Part shown: positions 16,187-24,756 of the stretch, one piece after another | Position numbering within the stretch: the first letter of the stretch is position 1 | Layout: every line of letters begins with the position of its first letter | The notes under the pieces: generated by a model | What the model was told of the DNA's origin: nothing | The model's input: only the letters and a program-made list of their open reading frames with translations | Databases searched by the model: none | Position numbers and translations under genes: made by a program | Origin: Pseudomonas sp. Irchel 3A7 | Lineage (GTDB): Bacteria > Pseudomonadota > Gammaproteobacteria > Pseudomonadales > Pseudomonadaceae | NCBI RefSeq assembly: GCF_900187565.1 | Contig: NZ_FYED01000011.1 | Location: 124,001 to 188,000 of the forward strand | DNA length: 64,000 nt | Direction: 5' to 3'

Positions 16187-17245
16187 ATGAAGATTTGGGC
16201 GTGTGCGAAGGGTCCTACCGGCTACATCAATCGTGAGGACGGTCGGTACAGGCTGTATTTTATCTGGCAAGTGCTCAAGATGAGGCGCGAAAACCCATCC
16301 GAATTCAATGCTCTGACCTTCTTCAGTACCCATTCGCGTGAAGACAAGCGCCGGGAAATGGTTGCCGTAAAGAACGGGTATTTCCGGTATAAAAGCAATG
16401 AGGTTCAAGTTGCTCGATCTGGCGATAGTGACGGCGAGACGCTATCTCATGCCACCCTCATAACCATTCTGGCGCAGCTCGAAACGATTAATTTCGTCAT
16501 CAATAACGAGCTGGTTCCTTTCACCTTCACACGCCTAGTAGCAGAAGAAGCCCACCTTAAATTTGGGAATGGAAATAGCTATATTCCAGACCTGTACGGC
16601 GAATTTACAGCCAACAATCCTTACTATAAGAAGTGGGGTGGAAAGGTTGCTATTGAGGTCTGTTATGCAAATCCGTGCAGCATACAAAAGATTGCTGATT
16701 TTCGTGATCACGGAATACCGATCCTCGAAGTTAAGATTACCGACGGCATCAAGGTTGAGAAGTACATTCGTTCCGATGATGTTGAGGGAAGTCTAGAAAA
16801 GCGCTATCAGCAGATTGCTGAAATTGTCTCACGGCAATTGTATTGCAAAGTTCTCTCTGATCCAGTGAGTACGCGATTTCATCAGGATTATGTCAGGCAG
16901 TTTGAAAAGGAACGGGTTGAACTGATTGATAAGAATAAGCATGAGACTATGCTCCTTTTCAAAAAATACCGCGATACAGAATCGATAGTCGTTACGGTTA
17001 CCAAGGAAAGGGACGAACTTGTGGTAGCAAAAGATTTGGTCGAAAAAGAAAAGAATGAGCTTGCCACCAATGCTGGCGAGTTGAGTCAAAGTTTTAACGA
17101 GCTTGAGGGTGAGCTAGCGAAATACAAGAAGGGTTATGCCCAAAAGTTTCATGAGGTTAATGGATTGAAAGAAGAATTAGAGAGGGAAAGAGAAGGGAGA
17201 GGGGTATGGACCAGAATTAAGAAAATATTTATGTCTGATGCATAA
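16187..17245 (+). CDS. CoiA-like PD-(D/E)XK nuclease domain protein with C-terminal coiled coil
   Basis: A 352-aa soluble protein; ATG 16187 behind AAGGGAG. Residues about 85-185 resemble CoiA-type nuclease domains: 'SHATLITILAQLE' (87-99), 'EEAHLKFG' (120-127), 'YIPDLYGEF' (Asp135) and 'GGKVAIEVCYANPCSIQKIADFR' (Glu157), then 'GIPILEVKI'. The usual Lys/Gln after Glu157-Val is Cys, so the active site is atypical. Residues about 235-337 form a long charged coiled coil (MLLFKKYRD, KERDELVVAKDLVEKEKNE, LKEELERERE). Low GC and rich AT codons mark it as acquired. A DNA- or phage-directed role is inferred from fold and location only. Confidence 0.7.
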   Translation: MKIWACAKGPTGYINREDGRYRLYFIWQVLKMRRENPSEFNALTFFSTHSREDKRREMVAVKNGYFRYKSNEVQVARSGDSDGETLSHATLITILAQLETINFVINNELVPFTFTRLVAEEAHLKFGNGNSYIPDLYGEFTANNPYYKKWGGKVAIEVCYANPCSIQKIADFRDHGIPILEVKITDGIKVEKYIRSDDVEGSLEKRYQQIAEIVSRQLYCKVLSDPVSTRFHQDYVRQFEKERVELIDKNKHETMLLFKKYRDTESIVVTVTKERDELVVAKDLVEKEKNELATNAGELSQSFNELEGELAKYKKGYAQKFHEVNGLKEELEREREGRGVWTRIKKIFMSDA

Positions 17246-17604
17246 AGTAAAAAGCCCTAATGAGCTATTTTGTATTTAGTGGCTGATTCGCTGTTTAGCA
17301 GGGCTGAATATTTTTTTAGCCAGATCTGTCATAAGGTAATGACAGGTGTGAACTACTATGTATCGACGAAACAGCCGCCACTTCGAGAGATCGGCTGTTG
17401 AATGACGTGGTAACCTGATGAGGATCGTCAAACCAGTCTTTAGTATCTCTTCTTGGGGTTAAACTAACACATAGGAGGTACACTTTTTCTGTGTTGGCAT
17501 ACCAGGTGGAGACAGCATTTTGACCAGTATTTGGTACCAAAACTAAGCTGTAGCCCTTATGGTGCTTGTGTTTCGGGAGGGCTGCAGAGCATTTAGCGGA
17601 GGTA
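17246..17604. other. Non-coding right end of the island
   Basis: 359 AT-rich bases between the nuclease gene and attR. AGCCCT near 17253 and AGGGCT near 17301 followed by seven T could pair as a long, weak terminator for the nuclease gene. A 102-codon minus-strand ORF (17316-17624) crosses the attachment site and shows no family signature, so I do not call it a gene. Confidence 0.45.
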
Positions 17605-17619
17605 CCTATCTCTCCGTCA
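17605..17619 (+). other. attR: right-end copy of tRNA-Ser 3' end
   Basis: CCTATCTCTCCGTCA, 14/15 identical to the tRNA 3' terminus at 12809-12823 and in the same orientation. Immediately beyond it come a strong terminator and core-type genes, so it marks the right border of the island. Confidence 0.7.
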
Positions 17620-17626
17620 TACATAG

Positions 17627-17663
17627 AAAAGCCCCGTAGGTGTATAAGCTACGGGGCTTTTTC
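17627..17663 (+). terminator. Terminator just beyond attR
   Basis: AAAAGCCCCGTAG / CTACGGGGCTTTTT with a 9-base loop. Its location directly after the tRNA-end copy suggests it was the original tRNA-Ser terminator before the island separated them (inference). Confidence 0.9.
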
Positions 17664-17807
17664 ATTGTGCGTGTCACGTCCCGCGATCCATTCTTTCCCC
17701 TCGAAATATCCCCTGACACTCCATCACTCCACTTCAAAAAATCCTCCTCTACTCTGTTTTTCGCAGATCACTGATCTGCCGTAACCAGTAATCGCAAGGA
17801 GCGAATA

Positions 17808-17999
17808 ATGTATTTTGAGATTTACAGGCAAACCCGTGGCACCGCTCAGCATGGTAAGGGCCAATGGCGGTGGCGTTTGCGGGCGGGGAATCATGAAACG
17901 GTTGCCAGTGGTGAGGCTTACGTCAACAAGTCTGACTGCGTGCATGCCATCAGTTTGATCAAGGGGACTTGCGATCAGACCCCGGTCAAGGAGATCTAG
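17808..17999 (+). CDS. YegP/DUF1508-type small protein
   Basis: 63 aa with one DUF1508 unit: 'MYFEIYRQ', 'QWRWRLRAGNHETVASGEAYVNK', 'CVHAISLIKG'. This matches the YegP family of small proteins whose tandem version occurs in E. coli; function is unknown. The start at 17808 follows AAGGAGCGAATA. It is a stand-alone gene with a hairpin terminator right after it, located just outside the island and probably core. Confidence 0.85.
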   Translation: MYFEIYRQTRGTAQHGKGQWRWRLRAGNHETVASGEAYVNKSDCVHAISLIKGTCDQTPVKEI

Positions 18000-18010
18000 G
18001 CTTCAGGTGG

Positions 18011-18042
18011 TGAAGCTGCTCAATCAGAGCAGCTTCGTTTCA
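18011..18042 (+). terminator. Hairpin terminator after the YegP-like gene
   Basis: GAAGCTGCTC, loop AATCA, GAGCAGCTTC (18012-18036), then GTTTC. Perfect 10-bp stem with a short T tail. Confidence 0.75.
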
Positions 18043-18169
18043 GTCGGGCGCTCTCAGTGAGCACTTTCGCATTAAACGCAAATGCTTGAGGCGATTCGCT
18101 CAGGTTGCATAGACGGCGATTGCGACACCTCCCTAAACTGTCGGCAGTTAAAGGGCGCGGGGCCAATGG

Positions 18170-19096
18170 ATGAATCGCAACGAACTACGCAAGGCCGACA
18201 TCAATCTGATGGTGGTGTTTGAAACGCTGATGCTTGAGCGCAATGTCACCAAGGTGGCGAAGAAGTTGTTTCTCGGTCAGCCCACCATCAGTTCGGCGCT
18301 CAACCGCTTGCGTACGATGTTCAACGATCCGTTGTTCATTCGCGTCGGTCACCGCATGGAGCCGACGGCGCGGGCCGAGGAGATCTTTCGGCACCTGTCG
18401 CCGGCGCTGGATTCGTTATCGGTGGCATTGAGCCTGACCCACGATTTCGACCCGAGCAGCAGCACGATGACCTTTCGTATCGGTATGTCGGACGATGTCG
18501 AGTATGCGCTGTTGCCGCCCTTGCTGCGCGCGTTGCGCCAGGAAGCGCCGAAGGTGGTGTTCGTGGTGCAGAGTGTCGATTATTGGCGGATTCCCGACTT
18601 GCTGGCGGCGGGCGATATCACGGTCGGTATCACCCAGACGCGCGGTCTGCCGGCCAACGCCAAGCGCAAATTGTTGCGGCACATCCATCCTTCCGTGTTA
18701 CGTGCCGATGCCTCCGATACGCCGCTGACCGTCGATGAATATTGCTCGCGCCCGCATGTGCTGGTGTCTCATATCGCCAATGTCAGCGGTTTCGCCGATG
18801 AGTGGCTGGCGCAGATCGGCCGTTCGCGCCAGGTCGTGCTGTCGGTGCCGCAATACAGTTCGTTGCCGGCGTTACTCGCTGGTACTGACCTGATTGCCAG
18901 CCTGCCGGATTACACCGCCGAGGCGATGGCGGCATCAGGGCAGTTGTTCAAGGAACCGTTTCCGTTCAAGACCCCGACCCTTGAGTTATCCATGGTCTGG
19001 CTCAGTCATGTCGACAGCGATCCTGCCGAACGCTGGCTGCGTTCACGACTTGAGGCGTTCATGGGGGAGCGCAATCTGTTCTCGCTGCCCCAATGA
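18170..19096 (+). CDS. LysR-family transcriptional regulator
   Basis: 308 aa. The N-terminal winged helix-turn-helix (about 8-67) reads 'DINLMVVFETLMLERNVTKVAKKLFLGQPTISSALNRLR', typical of the NodD/LeuO-like branch. The effector-binding domain begins near 90 ('MTFRIGMSDDVEYALLPPLL'). It lies 57 bases upstream of and co-oriented with the CHM isomerase gene, so that gene is a candidate target or operon partner. The inducer cannot be predicted. Confidence 0.9.
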   Translation: MNRNELRKADINLMVVFETLMLERNVTKVAKKLFLGQPTISSALNRLRTMFNDPLFIRVGHRMEPTARAEEIFRHLSPALDSLSVALSLTHDFDPSSSTMTFRIGMSDDVEYALLPPLLRALRQEAPKVVFVVQSVDYWRIPDLLAAGDITVGITQTRGLPANAKRKLLRHIHPSVLRADASDTPLTVDEYCSRPHVLVSHIANVSGFADEWLAQIGRSRQVVLSVPQYSSLPALLAGTDLIASLPDYTAEAMAASGQLFKEPFPFKTPTLELSMVWLSHVDSDPAERWLRSRLEAFMGERNLFSLPQ

Positions 19097-19153
19097 ACAG
19101 GGCAGCACTGTTTTACGCGTACGAACTTTCCACCGACCAACAGGAGTTACACC

Positions 19154-19519
19154 ATGCCTCACCTGCACCTGGAATACACCGCCAACTTGCCTGAACTGAA
19201 CACCGATGTGGCGTTGATGCGTCTTAACAACACGCTGGTGGCCTCTGGTCAATTCGGTGCCGAATTCGACATCAAGAGTCGGGCGGTGAAGGTCGATACG
19301 TTCAAGGTCGGCACGGCATTGGCCGAGCGGGCGTTCGTGCATGTGAAGCTGGCGCTGTTGAGCGGACGCTCGCCGCAGATCAAGCAGCAGCTATCCGAAA
19401 GCCTGCTGGCGGTGGTGAAGGAGCTGTGTGAGTGGCCTGCAAATGTCGAGGTCCAGTTGTGTGTGGAAATCCTCGACATCGATCGCGAGTCGTACACAAA
19501 GGCCGCCATCGGTCCTTGA
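19154..19519 (+). CDS. hpaF: 5-carboxymethyl-2-hydroxymuconate delta-isomerase family protein
   Basis: 121 aa, tautomerase superfamily. The protein starts MPHLHLEYTANL, placing the catalytic proline right after the initiator Met, and has the CHMI length and 'VDTFKVGT' and 'RSPQIKQQLSESLL' segments. In the homoprotocatechuate pathway the enzyme isomerises 5-carboxymethyl-2-hydroxymuconate. No other pathway gene (hpaBCDEGHI) is near, so the physiological substrate here may differ. The gene is sandwiched by two LysR genes pointing toward it. Confidence 0.88.
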   Translation: MPHLHLEYTANLPELNTDVALMRLNNTLVASGQFGAEFDIKSRAVKVDTFKVGTALAERAFVHVKLALLSGRSPQIKQQLSESLLAVVKELCEWPANVEVQLCVEILDIDRESYTKAAIGP

Positions 19520-19522
19520 ATT

Positions 19523-20458
19523 TCAGGTCATTAGTGGCGCGGCGCAGGCCTTGATGACTTGCCCACGCAACCAGGTGTTGGCGCTGTCCTGATCGACGCT
19601 TTGGCTCCAGTGCATGTCGAGGGTGAACCCCGGCAGTCCATTGGGCGCTTCGCGGTGATCGAAGATGGCCTCATTGCCCAGCAATTGCTGGATACGCCGC
19701 GGCAGCGTGAGGATCAAATCGGTGCCGGTGATCATCTTCAGTGCCGCACTGTAGCTATTGGCCCGCGCGACAATCTGTCGTTGCCGGGCTTGCTGCGCCA
19801 GCCAGCCGTCGACCATGTTGGTGGTGGACATCCAGGGTGTCGGAAACACATGCCGGCGCTCGACAAAGGTTTGCAGGCTCAAGCGCGTCTCCAGCGGGGT
19901 GGCACGTTGGTCGAAGACGCAAACCAGGTCATCTCTGAGTAGTGTCCTGGTGTTGAAGTCGCCGTGGCTGCGATGAAAGTTCGGGCCGAATCCGATCACC
20001 AGGTCGAGGCTGCCATCACGCAATGCCTCGGCCGGGATGTCGGTTTCCAGCTTGTGCATATTGATCATTACCGGCAGATCGGCGAAGGCGAAGTCCTTCA
20101 GTAGACGCGGCAGGATCAACTGCTCGAAGTATTCCGGCGCACAAATGTTGAAGGTGACCGGCTGTGAAGTGGGATCGAAGGCTGACGGCCCGGCGTGGCA
20201 CAGGTTGATACTTTCGATGATCTTCAGTACATGGGGGTACATGCTGCCGGCCTTGTAGGTGGGGCGCATGCCTGTGCGGGTATTGATGAACAGCTCGTCT
20301 TCGAAGCTGTTGCGCAGTTTTTTCAGGCAGTAGCTCACGGTGGACTGGCTGACACAAAGCGCCTCGGAGACCTCGGTGACGCTGTTTTGCTCATACACGG
20401 CGACGAACACCATGAGGTCCTGCATATCCAGCTTTCTTAGCACGTTACTGTTCAGCAT
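19523..20458 (-). CDS. LysR-family transcriptional regulator (NodD-like)
   Basis: 311 aa. The HTH region 'LDMQDLMVFVAVYEQNSVTEVSEALCVSQSTVSYCLKKLR' (about 9-47) and the 'DELFINTRTGMRPT' wing are clear; the ligand domain starts near 100 ('VTFNICAPEYFEQLILP'). It is convergent with the isomerase, their stops only 3 bases apart, and 96 bases from the DMT transporter on the same strand. Its HTH differs from that of the LysR at 18170, so it is not a recent duplicate. Confidence 0.9.
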   Translation of the reverse strand: MLNSNVLRKLDMQDLMVFVAVYEQNSVTEVSEALCVSQSTVSYCLKKLRNSFEDELFINTRTGMRPTYKAGSMYPHVLKIIESINLCHAGPSAFDPTSQPVTFNICAPEYFEQLILPRLLKDFAFADLPVMINMHKLETDIPAEALRDGSLDLVIGFGPNFHRSHGDFNTRTLLRDDLVCVFDQRATPLETRLSLQTFVERRHVFPTPWMSTTNMVDGWLAQQARQRQIVARANSYSAALKMITGTDLILTLPRRIQQLLGNEAIFDHREAPNGLPGFTLDMHWSQSVDQDSANTWLRGQVIKACAAPLMT

Positions 20459-20554
20459 CCATTCCGTCTCGAAGTGCTCGTTGCGCTGACCTGCGCAATC
20501 TTGTGCGATTGATCCTAGCGGAATGCAGGAGCGAGGAGAACGTCCTGTCAGTAA

Positions 20555-21472
20555 TCAACTCTGAATCGTGACGGGTATCGCGCGTCGGCTGGACAGCAAC
20601 AGTGCCAGCATTCCGATTCCGACCAACGCTGCGCCCACTACTTCCAGCGGCATTGGCGACTGGCGCCACCAGAACCAGTGAAACATCGTGATAAACAGCG
20701 TGCTCAGGTAGATATAGGAAATCACCGAGGACGGAGCGATCACGCCAATGGCTCGGTGCAGCAGCCAGAAAGTCGCCAGGGTAGCGAACAGTGCCAGGTA
20801 CACCAGCCAGTAAAAATCACTCATAGCCAGCAATGACGCCGAACGCCATCCGCCACTGAAACCGCAGAACGCCAGCAGAAACAGTGCACCGAACAGCATG
20901 TTCCAGAAGGTCATGCCCACCGGTCCGCGCCCCTTGAGGCTGCCGGCCTTGAGTCGCTGGCTCAGGGGCGAATAGAGCGCCAACGCCAGGCAACCAACCC
21001 CATATACCGACAATGCGTACGGCGAGGGCAGCTCGCCCGGACCGGTGCCTTTCATCACCAGCAACACGGCCCCGGCAGCGGCAATCAGCATCGGTGCCAC
21101 CCGTTGCTTGAGGTGGCTGTCGGGCATCAGCACCGCTTCAAAAGCCAGGGTCAGCAATGGCACCAGGGTGAACATCGTTCCGGTGTTGACCGCCGAGGTG
21201 TAGCGCAGCGCCTCGAACAGCGAGCCGAAATACACCGCCAGCAACAAACCGAGCACGCCATGGCCAAGTAGACCGCGGGCAGTGATGGGGCTATCGCCTT
21301 TGATCAGTAGCAGGGGCAAAAACACCAGGGCACAAAACAGCAGACGCAACCCGGTCAGCAGGATCGGGTCGATGGCTTGACTGACCTGCGCCGCAGCGGC
21401 AAACGAGGCAGCGATCAGCAAGGCCCAAAGCAACATGCCAGCGTGAGCGAGGGCGAAACCGTTGTGTTTCAT
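20555..21472 (-). CDS. DMT-superfamily (EamA) transporter
   Basis: 305 aa with ten predicted membrane helices in two EamA repeats (about 8-138 and 155-295). 'LLTGLRLLFCALVFLPLLLI' lies in the first and 'VISYIYLSTLFITMFHWFWW' in the second. Such proteins usually export metabolites or amino acids. It lies upstream of, and on the same strand as, the NodD-like LysR gene. The substrate cannot be told from sequence. Confidence 0.88.
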   Translation of the reverse strand: MKHNGFALAHAGMLLWALLIAASFAAAAQVSQAIDPILLTGLRLLFCALVFLPLLLIKGDSPITARGLLGHGVLGLLLAVYFGSLFEALRYTSAVNTGTMFTLVPLLTLAFEAVLMPDSHLKQRVAPMLIAAAGAVLLVMKGTGPGELPSPYALSVYGVGCLALALYSPLSQRLKAGSLKGRGPVGMTFWNMLFGALFLLAFCGFSGGWRSASLLAMSDFYWLVYLALFATLATFWLLHRAIGVIAPSSVISYIYLSTLFITMFHWFWWRQSPMPLEVVGAALVGIGMLALLLSSRRAIPVTIQS

Positions 21473-21818
21473 GGTGGGATTTCCTGGTTTGCAGGGATCC
21501 GATTAGGCGCGCACCTGCCGGAGGCGGCAAATCAAAAAGTCCACACAGGTATTTGGAAATCAAATACTCCGTTTACAAATAGAGCCAACGGGCTCATTCC
21601 CTGAAGGGGAGTTACATTACCCGGGCCAGTACCCTGAACCCGAGCTGAACCATTCTCAAATAAGCTGAAAGTTTCAATTTGTTTTCCAGGTGCCCAACTA
21701 ATCGTTGGCTTATTTTTCACAAAAAATTGATGGTCGGCTGCCTAGAGTTAGTGCTGTCGCGGTAAATGAAATTTTCACATTTATCGAAGGCACTTCTTTT
21801 CAGGAACAGTCGATCATC
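21473..21818. other. Divergent intergenic region upstream of eptA
   Basis: 346 AT-rich bases between the DMT gene and eptA, likely holding both promoters. No PhoP or PmrA box was convincingly seen, and no RNA gene. Confidence 0.45.
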
Positions 21819-23468
21819 ATGTTGAAGATTAAAGTCGTGCGCCCGGAGTGGGTGACACTCATTGCCAGCGCCTTTTTATTGATCGCATTCAACCTGGTGT
21901 TGTGGCAACACCTGTTTGAAATCACCGCGGCTGACGGTAAAGGTATCGTCATGCGCATTGCGTTCGGTGCAATGATCCTGGCGGCCTTCAATATCGTGTT
22001 GACCCTGATGGCATTCCGGCCTTTCCTGAAGCCGGTCCTGATGTTGCTGTTCATGATCAGCGCCGGCGTTGCGTACTTCATGAGTCAATATGGCGTATTG
22101 ATCGATGCCGGCATGCTGCGTAACTTCGCAGAAACCAATGTCACGGAAGTGCGTGATTTACTGTCGATAAAGTTGCTTGTGTATATTGTGCTGCTCGGTA
22201 TTTTACCTGCGTGGTTAGTGTGGAAGACACCAATCAATTACCGTCGCTGGCACCGTGAGCTGTTAAGTAAGGCTCTGGTGAGTATTGCATCGGTTGCCGT
22301 CATCGGTGGTGTGGCATTAATTAACTATCAAGGTCTTTCGTCGTTGTTTCGTAATCACCATGAACTGCGTTTGATGCTGGTGCCCAGCAACTACATCGGT
22401 GCCTCATTCAATTACGTGGGTGAACAGGTCGCCTCTGCGCAACAACCCTTTGTCAAAGTCGGTGAGGATGCCCAGCGAAACCCCGCCTGGCAAACCCATG
22501 GCCGCAAATCCCTGACCGTGCTGGTGGTGGGCGAGAGTGCGAGGGCGGAGAACTTCGGCGTCCTCGGTTACGACCGCGATACCACGCCAAAACTTGATAA
22601 AGAGGCCGGCCTCATCGCTTTTACGGACGTGCACTCCTGCGGTACGGAAACCGCCGTATCGGTGCCCTGCATGTTTTCCAACATGGGTCGCAAGGATTAC
22701 AACGCCAGCAAGGCAAAGAATGAGGAAGGTCTGCTGGACGTACTCAAGCGGGCGGGGCTGGAGGTGATTTGGCGCGATAACCAGTCGGGCTGCAAGGGCA
22801 CTTGCGACCGGGTGACACTCGACGATGTCAGTAACCTGAAAGACCCGGCGCTGTGCGCCAACAGTGAATGCCGCGATGAGATCCTGCTGCAAGGACTGCA
22901 GCATTTTATCGACAACCTCGATAAAGATACCGTTCTGGTGCTGCACCAGATGGGCAGCCATGGTCCGGAGTATTTCAAACGCTATCCGAAAGAATACGAA
23001 CGCTTCACCCCGGTCTGTGAAAGTAATGCGCTGAACAATTGCAGTCGCGAAAGTATCGTCAACGGCTACGACAACACGCTGGTGTATACCGACCACGTGC
23101 TGTCGACCTTGATCGATCTTTTGCGCAGCAATCAGGACAAGGTTGATACCGCCATGCTGTATCTGTCGGATCACGGTGAATCCCTGGGCGAATACAACTT
23201 GTTCCTGCATGGCACGCCTTACATGCTGGCGCCGGAACAACAGAAACATGTGGCCATGCTGGCCTGGTTCTCCGACAGCTATCAAAAGTCGTTTTCGGTG
23301 GACACTCATTGCCTGCAGCTGAGCCGGGAAAAGCCCCTGAGCCAGGACAACCTGTTTCATTCGATGCTGGGGCTGCTGGAGGTCAACAGCAAGGCTTACA
23401 ACCAGGATCTGGATATGTTTGCCGGTTGTCGCGGGGCGGTAATCGACGGAGTGTTGGCCAAAGAGTGA
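21819..23468 (+). CDS. eptA: Phosphoethanolamine transferase (EptA/PmrC-like)
   Basis: An inner-membrane enzyme that adds phosphoethanolamine to lipid A, lowering its negative charge and polymyxin binding. The start at 21819 (MLKIKVVRPEWVTLIA) gives 549 aa; a longer in-frame start at 21705 lacks family similarity. Five N-terminal membrane helices (about 10-190) precede the alkaline-phosphatase-fold periplasmic domain. This domain has 'VVGESARAENFGVLGYDRDTTP', the Thr nucleophile in 'CGTETAVSVPCMFS', and 'LYLSDHGESLGEYNLFLHG' with zinc ligands. Cysteines paired in the family are present. It stands alone without a linked two-component system. Confidence 0.92.
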   Translation: MLKIKVVRPEWVTLIASAFLLIAFNLVLWQHLFEITAADGKGIVMRIAFGAMILAAFNIVLTLMAFRPFLKPVLMLLFMISAGVAYFMSQYGVLIDAGMLRNFAETNVTEVRDLLSIKLLVYIVLLGILPAWLVWKTPINYRRWHRELLSKALVSIASVAVIGGVALINYQGLSSLFRNHHELRLMLVPSNYIGASFNYVGEQVASAQQPFVKVGEDAQRNPAWQTHGRKSLTVLVVGESARAENFGVLGYDRDTTPKLDKEAGLIAFTDVHSCGTETAVSVPCMFSNMGRKDYNASKAKNEEGLLDVLKRAGLEVIWRDNQSGCKGTCDRVTLDDVSNLKDPALCANSECRDEILLQGLQHFIDNLDKDTVLVLHQMGSHGPEYFKRYPKEYERFTPVCESNALNNCSRESIVNGYDNTLVYTDHVLSTLIDLLRSNQDKVDTAMLYLSDHGESLGEYNLFLHGTPYMLAPEQQKHVAMLAWFSDSYQKSFSVDTHCLQLSREKPLSQDNLFHSMLGLLEVNSKAYNQDLDMFAGCRGAVIDGVLAKE

Positions 23469-23622
23469 AAGCCTTCAGCGCGTCGGTGATGTACTTGTGT
23501 CGGGCAAATGGCAGCTTTTCCAGCCGTGCGTAAGGTTTTTTCGCTCAAGCTCTTGTTCAGTGGATGCGCGGAAATCGTCGGGGGCGATATATACTGCGGG
23601 CCATTCTTCAAGGGAGAGCCGT

Positions 23623-24756
23623 GTGGCCATCGATATTCACTGGATTCGCGACAACGATAGCCTCGGCCGGTTTTGCGCCGAGTGGCAGCAGTTGCCCTAC
23701 GTTGCCCTCGACACCGAATTCATGCGGGTCGACACCTTCTATCCGATCGCCGGCCTGCTGCAGGTGGGCGATGGCACGCGCGCCTACCTGATTGACCCGC
23801 TGAGCATCGACAACTGGCAGCCGCTGGCCGCGCTGCTGGAAAACCCGGCCGTGGTCAAAGTCCTGCATGCCTGCAGCGAAGACCTCGAAGTTCTGCTGCG
23901 CCTGACCGGCAGCCTGCCGGCGACGTTGTTTGACACGCAACTGGCCGCCGCTTACCTGAACCTGGGTTTTTCCATGGGCTATTCGCGGCTGGTGCAGGAA
24001 GTGCTCGGCATCGATCTGCCCAAGGGCGAAACCCGTTCCGATTGGCTGCAACGTCCGCTGTCCGAGACCCAGATCAGCTACGCCGCTGAAGACGCCGTGC
24101 ACCTTGCGGAAGTTTTCGTACAGCTGCGTCCGAAGCTTTCCGACGATAAATATGCATGGGTCCTGGAAGACGGCGCCGAGCTGGTGGCCAACCTGCGCCG
24201 CGAGACCGATCCCTATGAGGTCTATCGCGACGCCAAGTTGGCCTGGAAGCTGTCCCGCGCCCAACTGGCCGTGCTGCGTGAACTTTGCGCCTGGCGTGAG
24301 ACTGAGGCTCGTGCCCGTGACCTGCCGCGCAACCGCATCATCCGCGAACACTCGCTGTGGCCACTGGCGCGCACCCAGCCGGACAATCTCGGCGCATTGG
24401 CGAAAATCGAAGACATGCATCCGCGTACCGTGCGTCAGGACGGCGAGTTTCTGCTTGATCTGATCAAGCGCTCTGGCAGTGTGTCGCCAGATCAATGGCC
24501 GCCAGCCGTACCGGAACCGTTGCCGGTAGACGCCGCCGCCCTGCTCAAACAGTTGAAAGCCATTGGCCAGGCCGAGGCCGAGCGCCTGAACATCGCGCCG
24601 GAACTGATGCTGCGCAAGAAAACCCTGGAAGCGCTGCTCAAAAGCGGCTTCCCCAATGGTCCCTACCAATTGCCTGATTCGCTGCGTGGCTGGCGCCGCG
24701 AATTGATGGGCCAGGCGCTGCTCGACAGCCTGGCCACCGCCGGAGAACAGCCTTGA
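23623..24756 (+). CDS. rnd: Ribonuclease D
   Basis: A 3'-5' exoribonuclease that trims tRNA and other structured RNA precursors. GTG at 23623 (behind AAGGGAGAGCC) gives 377 aa beginning VAIDIHWIRDND. The DEDD motifs are visible: 'VALDTEFMRVDTF', 'VKVLHACSEDLEVL' and 'QISYAAEDAVHLAEV'. An HRDC domain follows (about 210-290, 'AQLAVLRELCAWRETEARARDLPRNRIIREH'). Its stop overlaps the ycgL start by 4 bases (ATGA-type overlap), a conserved arrangement. Confidence 0.95.
   Translation: MAIDIHWIRDNDSLGRFCAEWQQLPYVALDTEFMRVDTFYPIAGLLQVGDGTRAYLIDPLSIDNWQPLAALLENPAVVKVLHACSEDLEVLLRLTGSLPATLFDTQLAAAYLNLGFSMGYSRLVQEVLGIDLPKGETRSDWLQRPLSETQISYAAEDAVHLAEVFVQLRPKLSDDKYAWVLEDGAELVANLRRETDPYEVYRDAKLAWKLSRAQLAVLRELCAWRETEARARDLPRNRIIREHSLWPLARTQPDNLGALAKIEDMHPRTVRQDGEFLLDLIKRSGSVSPDQWPPAVPEPLPVDAAALLKQLKAIGQAEAERLNIAPELMLRKKTLEALLKSGFPNGPYQLPDSLRGWRRELMGQALLDSLATAGEQP

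Larger units (their letters stand above)
12734..17619. mobile_element. Decayed integrative element in tRNA-Ser
   Basis: About 4.8 kb lie between the tRNA-Ser 3' end and a near-perfect copy of it at 17605-17619. Contents: an unknown gene (13080), a broken tyrosine recombinase (13633-14510), a repeat-flanked cassette with a membrane/winged-helix gene, a broken Dam-like methylase, and a CoiA-like nuclease gene. The genes are visibly more AT-rich than purC or the following LysR gene. Integrase plus tRNA 3' duplication is the hallmark of integrative elements. The integrase is broken and no excisionase or replication gene is seen, so the element is presumably immobile. Confidence 0.8.

Noticed and set aside
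17316..17624. 102-codon minus-strand ORF across attR
   Set aside because: No recognisable family, crosses the attachment repeat and has no ribosome site; treated as non-coding.
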